Assembly: GCF_000217815.1 (NCBI RefSeq)
Contig: NC_015707.1
Span: 496,001 to 560,000 of the forward strand
Source of the DNA: Pseudothermotoga thermarum DSM 5069
GTDB taxonomy: Bacteria > Thermotogota > Thermotogae > Thermotogales > DSM-5069
Reading direction: 5' to 3'
Length of the DNA: 64,000 nt
Below, piece by piece: positions 50,895-61,500 of this stretch. Both the position numbers and the translations under genes were made by a program. Below the pieces are notes generated by a model. The model did not search any database. It was not told the origin of the DNA and saw only the letters and a list, made by a program, of their open reading frames with translations. Position 1 is the first letter of the stretch. Every line of letters starts with the position of its first letter.

Positions 50895-51587
50895 ATGACC
50901 GAGAGAACTATTCATTACGAAAGGGAAATGAAGATACTTCAGGACAAACTGACTGAGTTTCTAAACAATGTGGAGAGTTTGTTTGAAAAAACGTTGCTTG
51001 CGCTGAAAACGGGGAATGAGGTGTTGATAAAACAAATAGAAGAGCAGGATGATTATTTTGACAAGTTGGATTCGGAGATTCAATCCATAGCTTTTGACAT
51101 AATCGCCAAGTATCAACCATTGGCAGATGATTTAAGGTTCGTCGTTGCAATGATAGGTCTTTCAATTGATCTTGAGAGGATCGCCGACGAATGCGTTAAC
51201 ATAGCGCAGCTCGCAAGGCAAGTACAGCGAGGTGTGGAAAGCTTTTCGGCTTGGCAGTCGCTCAACGACATGATAAGAATCATCTTGACTATGTTCACAG
51301 GTACCGTGCAAGCGTTTTCAAACAAAGACTTAAACCTTGCCGTCAAAGTTTGGAAAAAGGATGACGAAGTTGATATGCTGCACAACCATGGTCATCAAGA
51401 GTTGATTCAGCTAGCTTGTAAAGAAACTAACCAAAATCTCATCAGAGTTTATCTTGAAGAGGCGTTTTTGATTAGACACCTTGAAAGAATAGCAGATCAT
51501 CTGACAAACATCGTTGAAAAGCTCTATTTTATGGAGATAGGTCAGCAGTTGAAAGATTTGATGTACAAAAAGGAAGAAAAAGGGTGA
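50895..51587 (+). CDS. phoU: PhoU phosphate-signalling protein
   Basis: 230 residues, all alpha: two PhoU three-helix repeats, each with the metal-binding Glu/Asp line (RFVVAMIGLSIDLERIADECVNIAQL and LIRHLERIADHLTNIVEKLYFM). Negative regulator that links PstB activity to the PhoR-type kinase. ATG 50895 behind GAAGGAGGA. A bidirectional terminator overlaps its stop. A second PhoU-like gene lies at 57833. Confidence 0.94.
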   Translation: MTERTIHYEREMKILQDKLTEFLNNVESLFEKTLLALKTGNEVLIKQIEEQDDYFDKLDSEIQSIAFDIIAKYQPLADDLRFVVAMIGLSIDLERIADECVNIAQLARQVQRGVESFSAWQSLNDMIRIILTMFTGTVQAFSNKDLNLAVKVWKKDDEVDMLHNHGHQELIQLACKETNQNLIRVYLEEAFLIRHLERIADHLTNIVEKLYFMEIGQQLKDLMYKKEEKG

Positions 51588-51609
51588 GCTCTGCTCACCC
51601 TCTTTTTTT
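51581..51609. terminator. Bidirectional terminator between phoU and a dehydrogenase gene
   Basis: AGGGTGAGC (51581-51589), loop TCT, GCTCACCCT (51593-51601), then C and seven T on the plus strand; on the minus strand the stem is followed by five T. It covers the last codons of both convergent genes. Confidence 0.9.
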
Positions 51610-52590
51610 CAAAACTTCTGGGTTTACAAGATTTGGTGGAACTTCTCCTTTCAAACCTTTGATTAGGTTTTCAGCAACCATTATTGACATCTTTATCCTT
51701 GTCGCGTAAGAAGCCGATCCAATGTGTGGTGCCAAAACAACGTTGTCTAGCTTCAAAAGTTCAGGTTCAACCTCAGGTTCATTTTCAAAAACGTCCAACG
51801 CTGCCCCACGGATCCAACCTTCTTTCAAGGCTTTGACCAAAGCTTTTTCGTTCACAACAGGTCCCCTTGCAGTGTTTATAAGGTACGCTTCTTTTTTCAT
51901 CATTCTCAATTGAGGTTCGTCTATCAAATGATAGGTTTCTTTGGTCAGCGGAACATGAAGAGTTACAAAATCAGATTCTTTCAGCAAAGTTTCAAGATCA
52001 ACGTATGTTGCGTTGAGTCGTTTTTCTATCTCTTCATCGACTCTTTTTCTGCTGTAGTACAAAACTCTCATGTTAAAACCTAATGCTCTTCGCGCCACCG
52101 CTTGCCCTATTCTTCCAAAGCCAATGACACCAAGCGTTGAGCCGTAAACATCCGTTCCCAGCAAAAGCGTTGGACGCCATCCTTTGAACTTGCCTTCCCT
52201 TACAAACCTATCTGCTTCAACTATTCTTCTTGCAACAGCCATCAGCAGTGCCCAAGCAAGGTCTGCCGTTGTTTCCGTCAAAACCCCGGGTGTGTTGGTG
52301 ACCATTATGCCTCTTTTGGTAGCTTCTTCAACGTCGATGTTGTTGTAACCAACGGCATAGTTGGCGACGATTTTCAAGTTCGGGCCGGCGGCATCGAAAA
52401 CTTCTTTGTCGATCGTATCGGCAAGCATCGATAAGATCCCATCCACACCTTTTACTTTTTCGCACAACACTTTTTTCGGCAGAACACCATCGTATTCACT
52501 GACTTCAACTTCGACGTGTTCTGCGAGCAATTTTAAACCTTCCTCTGGGATTTTCATCGTCACGAAAACCTTTGGTTTGTTCTTTGACAT
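51595..52590 (-). CDS. D-2-hydroxyacid dehydrogenase (glyoxylate/hydroxypyruvate reductase type)
   Basis: 331 residues from ATG 52590 (GGAGGT 7 nt upstream). [61 protein letters not shown], the NAD fold [17 protein letters not shown], catalytic Arg in [14 protein letters not shown], Glu in FENEPEVEP and His in LAPHIGSAS. The [11 protein letters not shown] line is typical of glyoxylate/hydroxypyruvate reductase (GyaR/GhrB type). Lies 89 bp downstream of another family member; separate transcription is possible. Confidence 0.9.
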   Translation of the reverse strand: MSKNKPKVFVTMKIPEEGLKLLAEHVEVEVSEYDGVLPKKVLCEKVKGVDGILSMLADTIDKEVFDAAGPNLKIVANYAVGYNNIDVEEATKRGIMVTNTPGVLTETTADLAWALLMAVARRIVEADRFVREGKFKGWRPTLLLGTDVYGSTLGVIGFGRIGQAVARRALGFNMRVLYYSRKRVDEEIEKRLNATYVDLETLLKESDFVTLHVPLTKETYHLIDEPQLRMMKKEAYLINTARGPVVNEKALVKALKEGWIRGAALDVFENEPEVEPELLKLDNVVLAPHIGSASYATRIKMSIMVAENLIKGLKGEVPPNLVNPEVLKKRG

Positions 52591-52679
52591 ATTTTTTACC
52601 TCCATACCCAAAATGTTTGGTTATTAACGCTAAAAAAGATTATACCGTGGTTTGAAGCACAAGGTATGCAATTTGTTTG

Positions 52680-53654
52680 TTATATTTTTCCGTATTTTCT
52701 CAAAAGTTCGTAGTTGACAGGATATTTTGGCTGCTTTCCGCTCAAAACTTCTAAAATACCCTCTGCTGCTTCTTCAGCCATTCTTATGACGCATTCTTTC
52801 GTCAAAGCCGCCATGTGAGGTGTCAAGAGAATTTTTTCGCATTTGAAAAATGGGTGGTCGGGCTTTGGAGGTTCTTCTACAAAAACATCCGTGGCTGCTC
52901 CGCTGATCCATCCTTCGTTGACTGCCTTAAGCACTGCTTGTTCATCCCAAAGTGGTCCACGAGCCATGTTTATTATGTAAGCTGTTCTCTTCATCATTTT
53001 CAACTGTTCTTCTCCTATGAGTTTTTCCGTTTCTTTTGTCAAAGGAGCATGAATGGAGACAAAATCCGATTCTTTGAGCAATTCTTCTAGGCTAACCAAT
53101 GCAGCCCCAACTTCATGGGCTTTTTTCGGATCTACATATGGATCGTAAGCAAGAACTTTCATTGAAAAGGCTACTTGGCATTTCTTAGCCACAAGTGTTC
53201 CTATCCTTCCAAGGCCTATTATTCCAAGAGTTTTACCCTCTAAATCGATTGCGGCGAATTCATCTCTTATTTTGAAATTACCCTGCCTTGTGGCCTTATC
53301 AACTTCTGGAAATCTTTTGGCCAAAGCTAGTATAAACATTATCGTTGCTTCAGCTACCGAGGAAGCATTCGCAGTCGGAGTGTTGACAACCCATATTCCG
53401 CGTTGGGAAGCTGCTTCAACGTCTATGTTATCAACTCCTACACCGTGGCGGGCTATCACCCTCAATTTTGAAGCATTTTCAATGATTTTTCTGTTGAATA
53501 TCGACGTGCGTACAATCACGCCTTCAACGTCACCAATTTCTTTTGCCACTGTTTCTGGGTCTGGGCTTGATGCGTAGATCACTTCATGTCCAGCTTCCAA
53601 AAGTTTTTTCACGCCGCTTTCGTGAATTTTTTCGATAATCATAACTTTTGCCAT
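52680..53654 (-). CDS. D-2-hydroxyacid dehydrogenase, 3-phosphoglycerate dehydrogenase-like
   Basis: 324 residues, no C-terminal ACT domain. ARHGVGVDNIDVEAASQRGIWVVNTPTANASSVAEATIMFILALAKR is of the SerA kind (NAxSVAE), followed by LGIIGLGRIGTLVAKKC, INMARGPLWDEQAVL (Arg), FVEEPPKPDHP (Glu) and LTPHMAALTKE (His), where SerA usually has PHxGAxTxE. It could be phosphoglycerate dehydrogenase or a related hydroxyacid dehydrogenase; the altered His loop leaves specificity open. ATG 53654 follows TAGGAGG; divergent from asnS. Confidence 0.88.
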   Translation of the reverse strand: MAKVMIIEKIHESGVKKLLEAGHEVIYASSPDPETVAKEIGDVEGVIVRTSIFNRKIIENASKLRVIARHGVGVDNIDVEAASQRGIWVVNTPTANASSVAEATIMFILALAKRFPEVDKATRQGNFKIRDEFAAIDLEGKTLGIIGLGRIGTLVAKKCQVAFSMKVLAYDPYVDPKKAHEVGAALVSLEELLKESDFVSIHAPLTKETEKLIGEEQLKMMKRTAYIINMARGPLWDEQAVLKAVNEGWISGAATDVFVEEPPKPDHPFFKCEKILLTPHMAALTKECVIRMAEEAAEGILEVLSGKQPKYPVNYELLRKYGKI

Positions 53655-53712
53655 TTGATCTACCTCCTAAAATTGATTTTAATTTTTTCGCCAAGAAAAT
53701 TCCCCAACATGG

Positions 53713-53721
53713 TGCTATGAT
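53713..53721 (+). promoter_or_regulatory. Extended -10 promoter for asnS
   Basis: TGC followed by TATGAT (53713-53721), an extended -10 element without a clear -35 box. Leader of about 40 nt to the GTG at 53768. Confidence 0.45.
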
Positions 53722-53767
53722 TTAATAAATATTAGGTACGCTGCAAATTTTATGGGAGGGACTTAAA

Positions 53768-55066
53768 GTGAAGTGGGTATACATTGAGGATTTAAAGCAG
53801 TACATAGGTCAAGAAGTGGAGTTGAGAGGATGGGTTTGGAATAAACGCTCAAGCGGAAAGATTCACTTCTTGCAGTTTAGAGATGGAACTGGTTTTATTC
53901 AGGTTGTAGTTGAACAATCCAGTGTGGATCCTCAAACTTTTGAAATTTCCGACAGAATAAAAATGGAATCAAGTGTTATAGTCAGAGGAGTTGTTAGAGA
54001 AGACAGCAGATCTCCATACGGTGTGGAAGTTCACGCAAAGGAAATCATACCGGTTCAAATTCCAACAGAACCTTATCCTATCTCCAAGAAAGATCACGGC
54101 ATAGATTTCCTGATGGAGCACAGACACCTTTGGCTTAGATCAAGACGCCAATTTCACATACTTAGAGTTCGAGATGCTGTCCTTACAGCCATAAGGAATT
54201 TCTACAAAGAAAGAAAGTTCGTCCAGATCGATACCCCAATCTTCACAGGTTCAATTGGTGAAACGGCTGGAAACCTTTTCGAGGTTGATTACTTCGATTA
54301 CGGAAAGGTTTATCTTTCTCAAACTGGACAGCTTTATTTGGAGGCAGCTTGCTTGGCTTTTGGAAAGGTTTACAACCTTGGACCAACTTTTAGGGCTGAA
54401 AAATCTAAAACCAGAAGACATTTGATAGAATTCTGGATGCACGAAGCTGAAGTTGCTTACTACGAACACGAAGACAATCTGAGGCTTCAGGAGGAATTGG
54501 TTTCATACATAGTCAAGTACGTTCTTGAGAATGCTTCTGAACATCTCATCGCCATCGGAAGGGATATTTCAAAACTTGAAAAAGTCACCGTTCCGTTTGA
54601 AAGGATTACCTACGATGAGGCTATAAAGATTCTTCAAAAGCACGGTAGTAACATTCAATGGGGCGATGATTTTGGAGGAGATGAAGAAACCATAATCGCT
54701 TCGCAATTTGAAAAACCAGTTTTTGTAACGCATTATCCAAGAAAGTGCAAGGCTTTTTACATGCAACCAGACCCAAGTAGACCCGAAGTGGTTCTGTGCG
54801 GCGATTTGCTGGCTCCCGAAGGTTATGGAGAAATAATCGGAGGTTCTCAGAGGATTCACGATTATGATCTGCTTGTGGAAAGGCTTAAGGAGTTCAACTT
54901 GCCTGTGGAAAAGTACCAATGGTACCTTGATCTTAGAAAATGGGGAAGCGTTCCACACAGCGGTTTTGGACTTGGCGTTGAAAGAACTGTCGCATGGATT
55001 TGTGGCCTTGAACACATAAGAGAGGCTATTCCGTTTGCAAGGACCTTGTACAGAGTCTATCCATAA
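53768..55066 (+). CDS. asnS: Asparaginyl-tRNA synthetase
   Basis: Charges tRNA-Asn in the cytoplasm. 432 residues: N-terminal OB anticodon-binding fold (VELRGWVWNKRSSGKIHFLQFRDGTGFIQVVV), class II motif 1 near VRDAVLTAIRNFYKERKFVQIDTP, motif 2 GPTFRAEKSKTRRHLIEFWMHEAE, and motif 3 GFGLGVERTVAWICG. TGSIGETAGNLF and the size fit AsnRS rather than AspRS (which in bacteria has a GAD insert). GTG 53768 with GGGAGGG. First gene of a long plus-strand run. Confidence 0.93.
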   Translation: MKWVYIEDLKQYIGQEVELRGWVWNKRSSGKIHFLQFRDGTGFIQVVVEQSSVDPQTFEISDRIKMESSVIVRGVVREDSRSPYGVEVHAKEIIPVQIPTEPYPISKKDHGIDFLMEHRHLWLRSRRQFHILRVRDAVLTAIRNFYKERKFVQIDTPIFTGSIGETAGNLFEVDYFDYGKVYLSQTGQLYLEAACLAFGKVYNLGPTFRAEKSKTRRHLIEFWMHEAEVAYYEHEDNLRLQEELVSYIVKYVLENASEHLIAIGRDISKLEKVTVPFERITYDEAIKILQKHGSNIQWGDDFGGDEETIIASQFEKPVFVTHYPRKCKAFYMQPDPSRPEVVLCGDLLAPEGYGEIIGGSQRIHDYDLLVERLKEFNLPVEKYQWYLDLRKWGSVPHSGFGLGVERTVAWICGLEHIREAIPFARTLYRVYP

Positions 55067-55078
55067 GGAGAGCGGGTA

Positions 55079-56122
55079 ATGCCTTCAAAAAAGCGTTTAG
55101 AAGATCACGAACCGGCTTTGCCGGATTTAAGACCCCAAAGTCTAAGTGAATACATAGGCCAAGAGGAGATAAAAAAGAAACTGCAGATTGCGATAGCCGC
55201 TGCCAAGATCCGCAACGAACCTCTGGATCACATACTCTTGGCAGGTCCCCCTGGCCTTGGCAAAACAACTTTAGCTTTTGTGATAGCAAAAGAGATGGGA
55301 AAGAACATATACGTCACAAGTGGGCCAATTTTGGAAAGACAGGGAGACATAGCGGCTATACTTTCTGCTTTGGATTTTGGAGATATTTTGTTCATCGACG
55401 AAATTCACAGGATGAACAAAGCAGTTGAGGAAATATTCTACTCGGCGCTTGAAGATTACAAGATAGACATCATGGTTGGTAAAGGACCGACGGCAAGGTC
55501 GATCAGAGTTGGACTTAAGCCATTCACGTTGATAGGTGCAACAACCAGAAGCGGGCTTTTGAGTTCTCCACTGAGAAACAGATTTGGTATGATCTTGGAG
55601 TTCCAATTTTACTCTGAAAACGAACTTGTGGAAATCATAAAAAGGGCATGCGGTATCATGAAAATCAAAGTGGAAGACGATGCAGCGTATTTGATCGCAA
55701 AACGTTCAAGGGGAACTCCCAGAATAGCTTTAAGACTCCTTAAAAGAGCCAGAGACGTCATGACGATAAAGGGCAAAGACGTTTTAAGTAAAGATTTGGT
55801 TGAAAAAACAATGGACATCTTGGAAATCGATGAACTTGGCCTTGACGAGATGGATAGAAAGATATTGAAAACCATCATAGAAATTTACGATGGAGGACCT
55901 GTTGGTTTGGAAGTTTTGGCTTCAACTTTGAATGTGGAAGTTGATACTTTGAAAGAAGTTCACGAACCTTATCTTTTGCGTATGGGCTTGATTGCACGAA
56001 CACTAAGAGGTAGAATCGCCACTCCTTTGGCTTACAAGCACTTTGGATATCCCTACAAACTAAGAGGGGGACTTTTCGATGAATCTTTTACAAAATCTAA
56101 CGAAAGTCAAAGAGAGAATTGA
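55079..56122 (+). CDS. ruvB: Holliday junction branch-migration ATPase RuvB
   Basis: 347 residues. LRPQSLSEYIGQEEIKKKLQIAI, Walker A LLAGPPGLGKTTLA, Walker B ILFIDEIHRMNKAVEEIFYSALEDYKIDI, sensor 1 LIGATTRSGLLSSPLRNRFG, and the winged-helix C-terminus (PVGLEVLASTLNVEVDTLKEVHEPYLLRMGLIARTLRGR). Full length. Forms the hexameric motor with RuvA. Its last 44 bp overlap yggS. Confidence 0.97.
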   Translation: MPSKKRLEDHEPALPDLRPQSLSEYIGQEEIKKKLQIAIAAAKIRNEPLDHILLAGPPGLGKTTLAFVIAKEMGKNIYVTSGPILERQGDIAAILSALDFGDILFIDEIHRMNKAVEEIFYSALEDYKIDIMVGKGPTARSIRVGLKPFTLIGATTRSGLLSSPLRNRFGMILEFQFYSENELVEIIKRACGIMKIKVEDDAAYLIAKRSRGTPRIALRLLKRARDVMTIKGKDVLSKDLVEKTMDILEIDELGLDEMDRKILKTIIEIYDGGPVGLEVLASTLNVEVDTLKEVHEPYLLRMGLIARTLRGRIATPLAYKHFGYPYKLRGGLFDESFTKSNESQREN

Positions 56123-56756
56123 GCAAGCTGCAAAAAGAGTTGGTAGGGATCCCTCGCAGATAACCTTGGTGGCGGTTACTAAGGAAGCTGAACCAGAACA
56201 AATTAAGACTCTTTTTGAACTTGGTGTTTTGAATTTTGCCGAAAATTACGCACAATCGTTGATAAAAAAGTACGAAATTGCAAAAGATGCAGTCTGGCAT
56301 TTTATAGGAAGAATTCAAACCAACAAAGTTAAATACATCGTTCCAAGGTGTGAGTACATACATTCTGTTTGGAGACTGAACGAGATTGAGACTATAAACA
56401 AAGTCGCCGAAAAGCTTGGAAAAATTCAAAAAATATTGGTTGAAGTCAACGTTTCTCAAGAGGAAACAAAGGCTGGCATTACCTTGGAAGAAGCTCCAAA
56501 ATTCGTGGAAACAGCTTTAAATTATCCAAACGTCAGTGTTGTTGGTTTGATGACGATGGCTCCTTTTACCGATGATGAGAATTTGATAAGATCGGTTTTT
56601 AGAAAGCTAAGAGAATTGAGGGACAAGTTGGTTGAACGTTTCCCGACGGTTCAGCATTTGTCCATGGGTATGACGAACGATTTTGAGATAGCCGTCGAAG
56701 AAGGTGCAACGATGGTTAGAATAGGAAGAGCTTTGTTCAAAGGCGAAGGAGTGTGA
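56079..56756 (+). CDS. yggS: YggS-family pyridoxal-phosphate homeostasis protein
   Basis: 225 residues, alanine-racemase N-terminal fold. PLP lysine in LVAVTKEAEPEQIKTLFELGVLNFAENYAQ, then WHFIGRIQTNKVKYIV, VEVNVSQEETKAGI, VVGLMTMAPF and LSMGMTNDFEIAVEEGATMVRIGRALF. The family buffers PLP and affects amino-acid metabolism. ATG 56079 has AAGAGGGGGAC upstream, inside the end of ruvB. Followed by yggT, the common pairing. Confidence 0.94.
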   Translation: MNLLQNLTKVKERIEQAAKRVGRDPSQITLVAVTKEAEPEQIKTLFELGVLNFAENYAQSLIKKYEIAKDAVWHFIGRIQTNKVKYIVPRCEYIHSVWRLNEIETINKVAEKLGKIQKILVEVNVSQEETKAGITLEEAPKFVETALNYPNVSVVGLMTMAPFTDDENLIRSVFRKLRELRDKLVERFPTVQHLSMGMTNDFEIAVEEGATMVRIGRALFKGEGV

Positions 56757-56760
56757 GAAG

Positions 56761-57057
56761 ATGTTTGTGATTGCAAACTTTCTTTACGCAGTTGCAAGAG
56801 TTTTGCAGATATTCATCTACGTTGAAATTTCAGCGGTGATAATCTCGGCTCTTTTGAGTTGGATTACACCTTATCACTACTATCCTTTTAGAAATTTTGT
56901 CGATGCGCTTGCAAACATTGTCACGAAACCTTTAAGAAAAATCATCCCGCCAATCGGTCCTGTTGACATAACACCCATGATAGCGATTTTCATTTTGTCT
57001 TTCCTCGATTTGTTCTTGGTTCGCACTTTAATAGATCTGGCGGTGATGCTGCGTTGA
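56761..57057 (+). CDS. yggT: YggT-family membrane protein
   Basis: 98 residues with two membrane segments (about 4-38 and 70-95) around a loop with NFVDALANIVTKPLRKIIPPIGPVDITPMI, the family signature. Single YggT repeat as in Gram-positive and Thermotoga-type members. Function unclear; linked to osmotic and division phenotypes in other bacteria. Overlaps nadK by 4 bp. Confidence 0.92.
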   Translation: MFVIANFLYAVARVLQIFIYVEISAVIISALLSWITPYHYYPFRNFVDALANIVTKPLRKIIPPIGPVDITPMIAIFILSFLDLFLVRTLIDLAVMLR

Positions 57058-57836
57058 GTGTCAAGGTAATGGTTGTTCATCGAGCAGACAAAGCTAAGGA
57101 AGCAAAATTGCTTGTAGATCAGTTAAACGGTCACGTTGAGGTAGTTCAAAAGTATGATTTGGAAAGTTTAAAACCAGGTTCTTACAACTGTGATTTTGTG
57201 ATAGTTGTTGGTGGAGATGGAACAGTCTTAAAAACGGCGAAGATCGTTGACAAACCAGTGCTTGGCTTTAAAGCGGGAAGAATAGGATTTTTGGCAAGTT
57301 ATACTTTGGATCAAGTTGAAGTTTTTTTAAGGGATTTGCACGAAGGGAAGCTTTTGGAGGAAAAAAGATGGATGCTGAAGGTAATTGGAAAAAATGGATC
57401 TTACAATGCCATCAACGATTTAGTTGTAATGGTTTCGTCGAAAAAGATGGCTGAGTTCAGATTGTCTTTCGATGGTTGTTCAGATTTGATATTCTTCTCA
57501 GATGGTATTTTGGCCTGTACTCCGACAGGTTCAACTGCTTACAACTTATCGCTTGGGGGAGCGATAGTCAGTCCAAATTGTGATGTTATTCAAATCATGC
57601 CAATAGCTCCGTACTTTTTGCAGAATCGAAGTATAATCGTTCCTACAAGTCAAAAAATTAAACTTTGGTCTCATGCTGTTTGCGATGTGATGATCGATGG
57701 TGTCATCGTTGAAAAAGGCAGTGAGGTTTTCTTCACAAAATCTGAAAAAGTTTTTTCGTTGCTCAGACCTGATTACTACGATTTCTTTGCCGTTTTGAAG
57801 AACAAAGTTGGTTACGGAAGGGGGATCACGGATTGA
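57054..57836 (+). CDS. nadK: NAD kinase
   Basis: Phosphorylates NAD to NADP. 260 residues from TTG 57054 with GGTGATG upstream. VVGGDGTVLKTAKI holds the catalytic Asp of the GGDGT motif; FKAGRIGFLASY, YNAINDLVV (NE/D site), SDGILACTPTGSTAYNLSLGGAIVSP and the C-terminal ILPIxPH-like stretch IQIMPIAPYFL are present. Overlaps the second phoU gene by 4 bp. Confidence 0.95.
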   Translation: MSVKVMVVHRADKAKEAKLLVDQLNGHVEVVQKYDLESLKPGSYNCDFVIVVGGDGTVLKTAKIVDKPVLGFKAGRIGFLASYTLDQVEVFLRDLHEGKLLEEKRWMLKVIGKNGSYNAINDLVVMVSSKKMAEFRLSFDGCSDLIFFSDGILACTPTGSTAYNLSLGGAIVSPNCDVIQIMPIAPYFLQNRSIIVPTSQKIKLWSHAVCDVMIDGVIVEKGSEVFFTKSEKVFSLLRPDYYDFFAVLKNKVGYGRGITD

Positions 57837-58540
57837 GGTGGTTGGCTGATGAAAGGGTTGAAACGATAAAGAAAGCACTCATGAAGATGGGTTGGTTCAC
57901 CGAAAAAATGTTTCTGAAAACTTTGGAAGCTTTGCAAACAAAGGACATCAAATTGGCAAAGCAGGTGATCGAAGATGACAGCGTACTCGATGAAATGGAG
58001 ATCGAAATGAGAAAAGAAATCATTTTGACGTTGGGAATACATCAATTTTCTGGACAAAATTTGAGATTTTTGGTTGGGGCAATACAGATTGCTAGTATTT
58101 TCGAAAGAATAGGCGACAACGCAAGAAGAATGGCACAATTAACGATGAATCTTTTGAAAGATCAGCCTATCAAATCCTTTCCCGGTGTTGTTAAAATGGG
58201 TGATCTGGCAGCTTTGATGTTGAAAGATAGTCTTAGGATTTTGGCTGATTTAGTTGTTGAAGGAGCTTTTGAAGTTTGCGAGAAAGACGCGGAGATCGAC
58301 GAGCTTTATTCTGAGATTTACAACGAACTCGTTGAAGATTCGAAGAACTTCAAGGATAACTTGGAAAGAAATCTGATATTCCTTGAGCTTTGTCAACATG
58401 TTGAAGAAATTGCCGATCTTACAGCCAACATAGTTGAAACGGTTCTTTACGTGGTCACAGGACAAGCTTACAAGTGTTTCAAAGACCAAATGAAGCTTTT
58501 TGAAAGAAGCGAAGGTGTCCTGTTTGAAACTTCTGATTAA
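57833..58540 (+). CDS. Second PhoU-like protein
   Basis: 235 residues from TTG 57833 (AAGGGGG upstream). Two PhoU repeats: LRFLVGAIQIASIFERIGDNARRMAQLTMNLL and LIFLELCQHVEEIADLTANIVETVLYVVTG, each with the acidic ExxxD-type metal line. The gene neighbourhood nadK-phoU2-large envelope protein recalls the T. maritima TM1733-TM1735 region (from memory). Being outside the pst operon, it may have a role other than phosphate control. Confidence 0.88.
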   Translation: MRWLADERVETIKKALMKMGWFTEKMFLKTLEALQTKDIKLAKQVIEDDSVLDEMEIEMRKEIILTLGIHQFSGQNLRFLVGAIQIASIFERIGDNARRMAQLTMNLLKDQPIKSFPGVVKMGDLAALMLKDSLRILADLVVEGAFEVCEKDAEIDELYSEIYNELVEDSKNFKDNLERNLIFLELCQHVEEIADLTANIVETVLYVVTGQAYKCFKDQMKLFERSEGVLFETSD

Positions 58541-61500
58541 GTACCTTTCAAAACTTTCGCTTGGACCTATTCTTATAGGTTTAGCTGGTTTTGTGATTTT
58601 TGTAAGCGTTGAGATACTCTATCAACTATCGGATTTGATAGTTAGAAATCGTGTAAGCTTTTTCGTTTTGATGAGAATTCTGTACTATTATTTTCCTTAC
58701 TTTGTTTCCATGGGAATCCCGGTTGGAATTTTGCTCGCCATCTTTTGGGTTTTATCTCAACTTTCTTCGACCCATGAGATCATCGCTTTGCAAGTTCATG
58801 GGATAAGCTTAAAGGTCTTGATAGTGCCTTTTTTAATCATCGCAGCGATTTTAAGCTTTGCAACCTATTTGCTTGTGGACAGTATTGTTCCATCTTACAA
58901 CTACAAAGCAGATCAGGTGATCTCAAGGTATGTTTACAGAAAGCCTGAGCTGTTCATAAGCGAAAACGTTATAACAAAGGTTGACGAGAATCAATACCTT
59001 TACGTGAAAAGGTATGACAGACAGAACGGGATTCTTGAAAACATCGTTTTGTTCAGAAATGAACCAGCGGAAGAAGAGATCGTAACGGCAAAGAAGGTTT
59101 ACAAGGAAAAGGACAAATGGTACATGCAAGATGGCAGAATTTACAGAGTCGACAAAGAGGGAATGTTGAGATTCGATGTCAAGTTTGAAAAGTTAGAACT
59201 CGATATAAAGCAAGATGTTGAAACCATCATGCGTGTAGGTAAAACTCCAAAAAGCATGAAAGGAAGCGAGCTTAAGGATAGAATCAAAACTCTTGAAAAA
59301 CTTGGTATAGATCCTGCTCCTTGGGTGGTGGAACTCCACAGCCGTTATTCAACCTCCCTTGGTCCTTTGATAATAGTTCTTGTCGGTATACCAACTTCTT
59401 TGATGTTCAACTTGAAAAGTAAGTCTTGGGGAGCCATTTTGACTTTTGTCATAATCGTTCTTTACCAAGGTTCTGGTGCCTGGATCAGCGCGATGGGTAA
59501 AGAAAGGTTGCTTAACCCAATACTTTCAGCTTGGCTTCCAAACATTTTCTTTTCAGCTGTGGGTTTAGTTTTATTCTTAATTCTCGATACACGGATAAGT
59601 TACTTTGTGAGGGAAAAACTCTCAAGATTTTTTGCCATAGCAATCTTTTGCTTTTTACTTTCGTTCTCTTCGGTTGTTTTCCCCAAGACAAACCTTGCTG
59701 TTACTTCAAATCACGTTGAATATTTTGGCAAAACCTTGGTTTTTTCAGGTGAAGTGAAAGTCATTTACCAGGACGTAGAAATTACTTGTCAAGAACTGAT
59801 TTTGAACATAAATGAATCCGGAAATGTTGATAAATTGTTTGCAAAAGGAGATGTGAAGTACATCAAGAAGGATACCTTGATTCGCTCTCAAAGTCTTCTT
59901 TACGTATTTTCTGAAGAATCTGTGAAAATGCTTTCAATTTATGGAAAAACAGTGTACGAAGAGGAAGGAAAAAAACACGTGGTTTACTTTGGTTCACCGG
60001 CTTTGGATGGAGAAAAAGGTCAGTACTTGTTGAAAAGAGCTTTTTTGACCACGTGCGAGCTTGAAAAACCACACTATAGATTGCAAGCTGTTGATGTGGA
60101 AATAAAAGAAAACGAATATCTTGTTGCCTACAACGCAATACTTTACATATTGAGCATTCCAACAATCTATATTCCCGTGTACTTTCAATCGCTCAAAGAA
60201 GGACCAGATCCATTCGCGGTAATGTTTGGTTTTGAAAAAGACAAGGGGTTGAATTTGGAAACATCTTACAACATGCAGATGAAAGATGGAAGAATTAGGG
60301 CAACAGTTGGATGGCGCAAGTTGTTCGTTGAACCTTTGAATTATTCAAAACTTGAATTGGAAAAGGAATTTTCAAATGCAAAGTGGACTTTGAGTTACCA
60401 GATTGAGGAAAGACAGCTGCTGCCGCCAAGTTATTCTTTGAACAACGTTGTATCCTTTGAAGATCGTTTAAACAGTTCTATTCGGGTTTATCTGACGAAC
60501 GATAGAAATTATTTTGAATACAAAATAAACCCAATTCCAGGCTTTGTAGGTTACATCAGTCGTCTCAAATACCTGGACAGAACAACTTGGTATTTGCCAA
60601 GTCTTTCTGTTAGAAACCTTCAATACAAAGCGGATAATCTAGTTTTTAAAGTTGGATCTTTGTCACATCAAAGTACTGTCAGCTACATCTCAGGTTCGCT
60701 GTTTGACCATTTGAGTGAAATTTCATCCACAGGCAGGTTCAACGCATCGTTTACTCTCACTTTGCCAAAGCCTTTGAGAAACCTTGAAACAGCTTTTGTT
60801 GGTTATTATTCAATTAAACAAACGGAATTTCAAAAGGGTAGTTACCTACAGGTTGATTCAAGGTTACCGTTCAGAACAGCAAAGGTTGCATCGAACTGGT
60901 TGGAATTTTCCGTGGACAACACCGTTTTTGCGGGGTTTAGAATGGCTTACGATGATTTCGATTACAGGATATCACAACTTTTCAATCCTAAGTTAACATT
61001 CAAACCACTTGGATTTTTCTCGTTTTCAACTGGTTTTGAAAGGCTTGGTGTCTTTGCTTCCGACGATTATCGTTACTTTTCCAACTCCCAGGAAAGGGCC
61101 AAAATAACTTTCAACGCAAAGTTAAATGTTCCAACAACTTTGTTCGACGCTTCAACTAGTTACGATTTGATTTCTCAGCTTTGGGATGATCTTGTGTTGA
61201 AAAGTAGCAGCGTTTTCAGAGTTGGCCCTGTCAATTTAACAACCTTCACGACGACGATTTACAAAATCGAGGCTGGATACTTTGAAAGGACCGATTACAA
61301 CATCGAATTGACTTATTTGACTTTGCGTCATACAACGGAATTTTCTTACTATTACAACAAAAACGTTCCTGTCGATATGATCAAAAACACTTTGAGAATT
61401 ACAGGTAGAGAATTTTATCAACTTAAGCAGCCCGACATCAGAGTGTCTTACACAGTTGGTTTACAACCGCTGGTGCTTCTTTTAATCGATGGTAGAGGAA

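Noticed and set aside
52639-52644. Perfect TATAAT on the minus strand before the glyoxylate-reductase-type gene
   Set aside because: No -35 hexamer at 16-18 nt; the closest TTGCAT is 21 nt away. Not confident enough to call a promoter.
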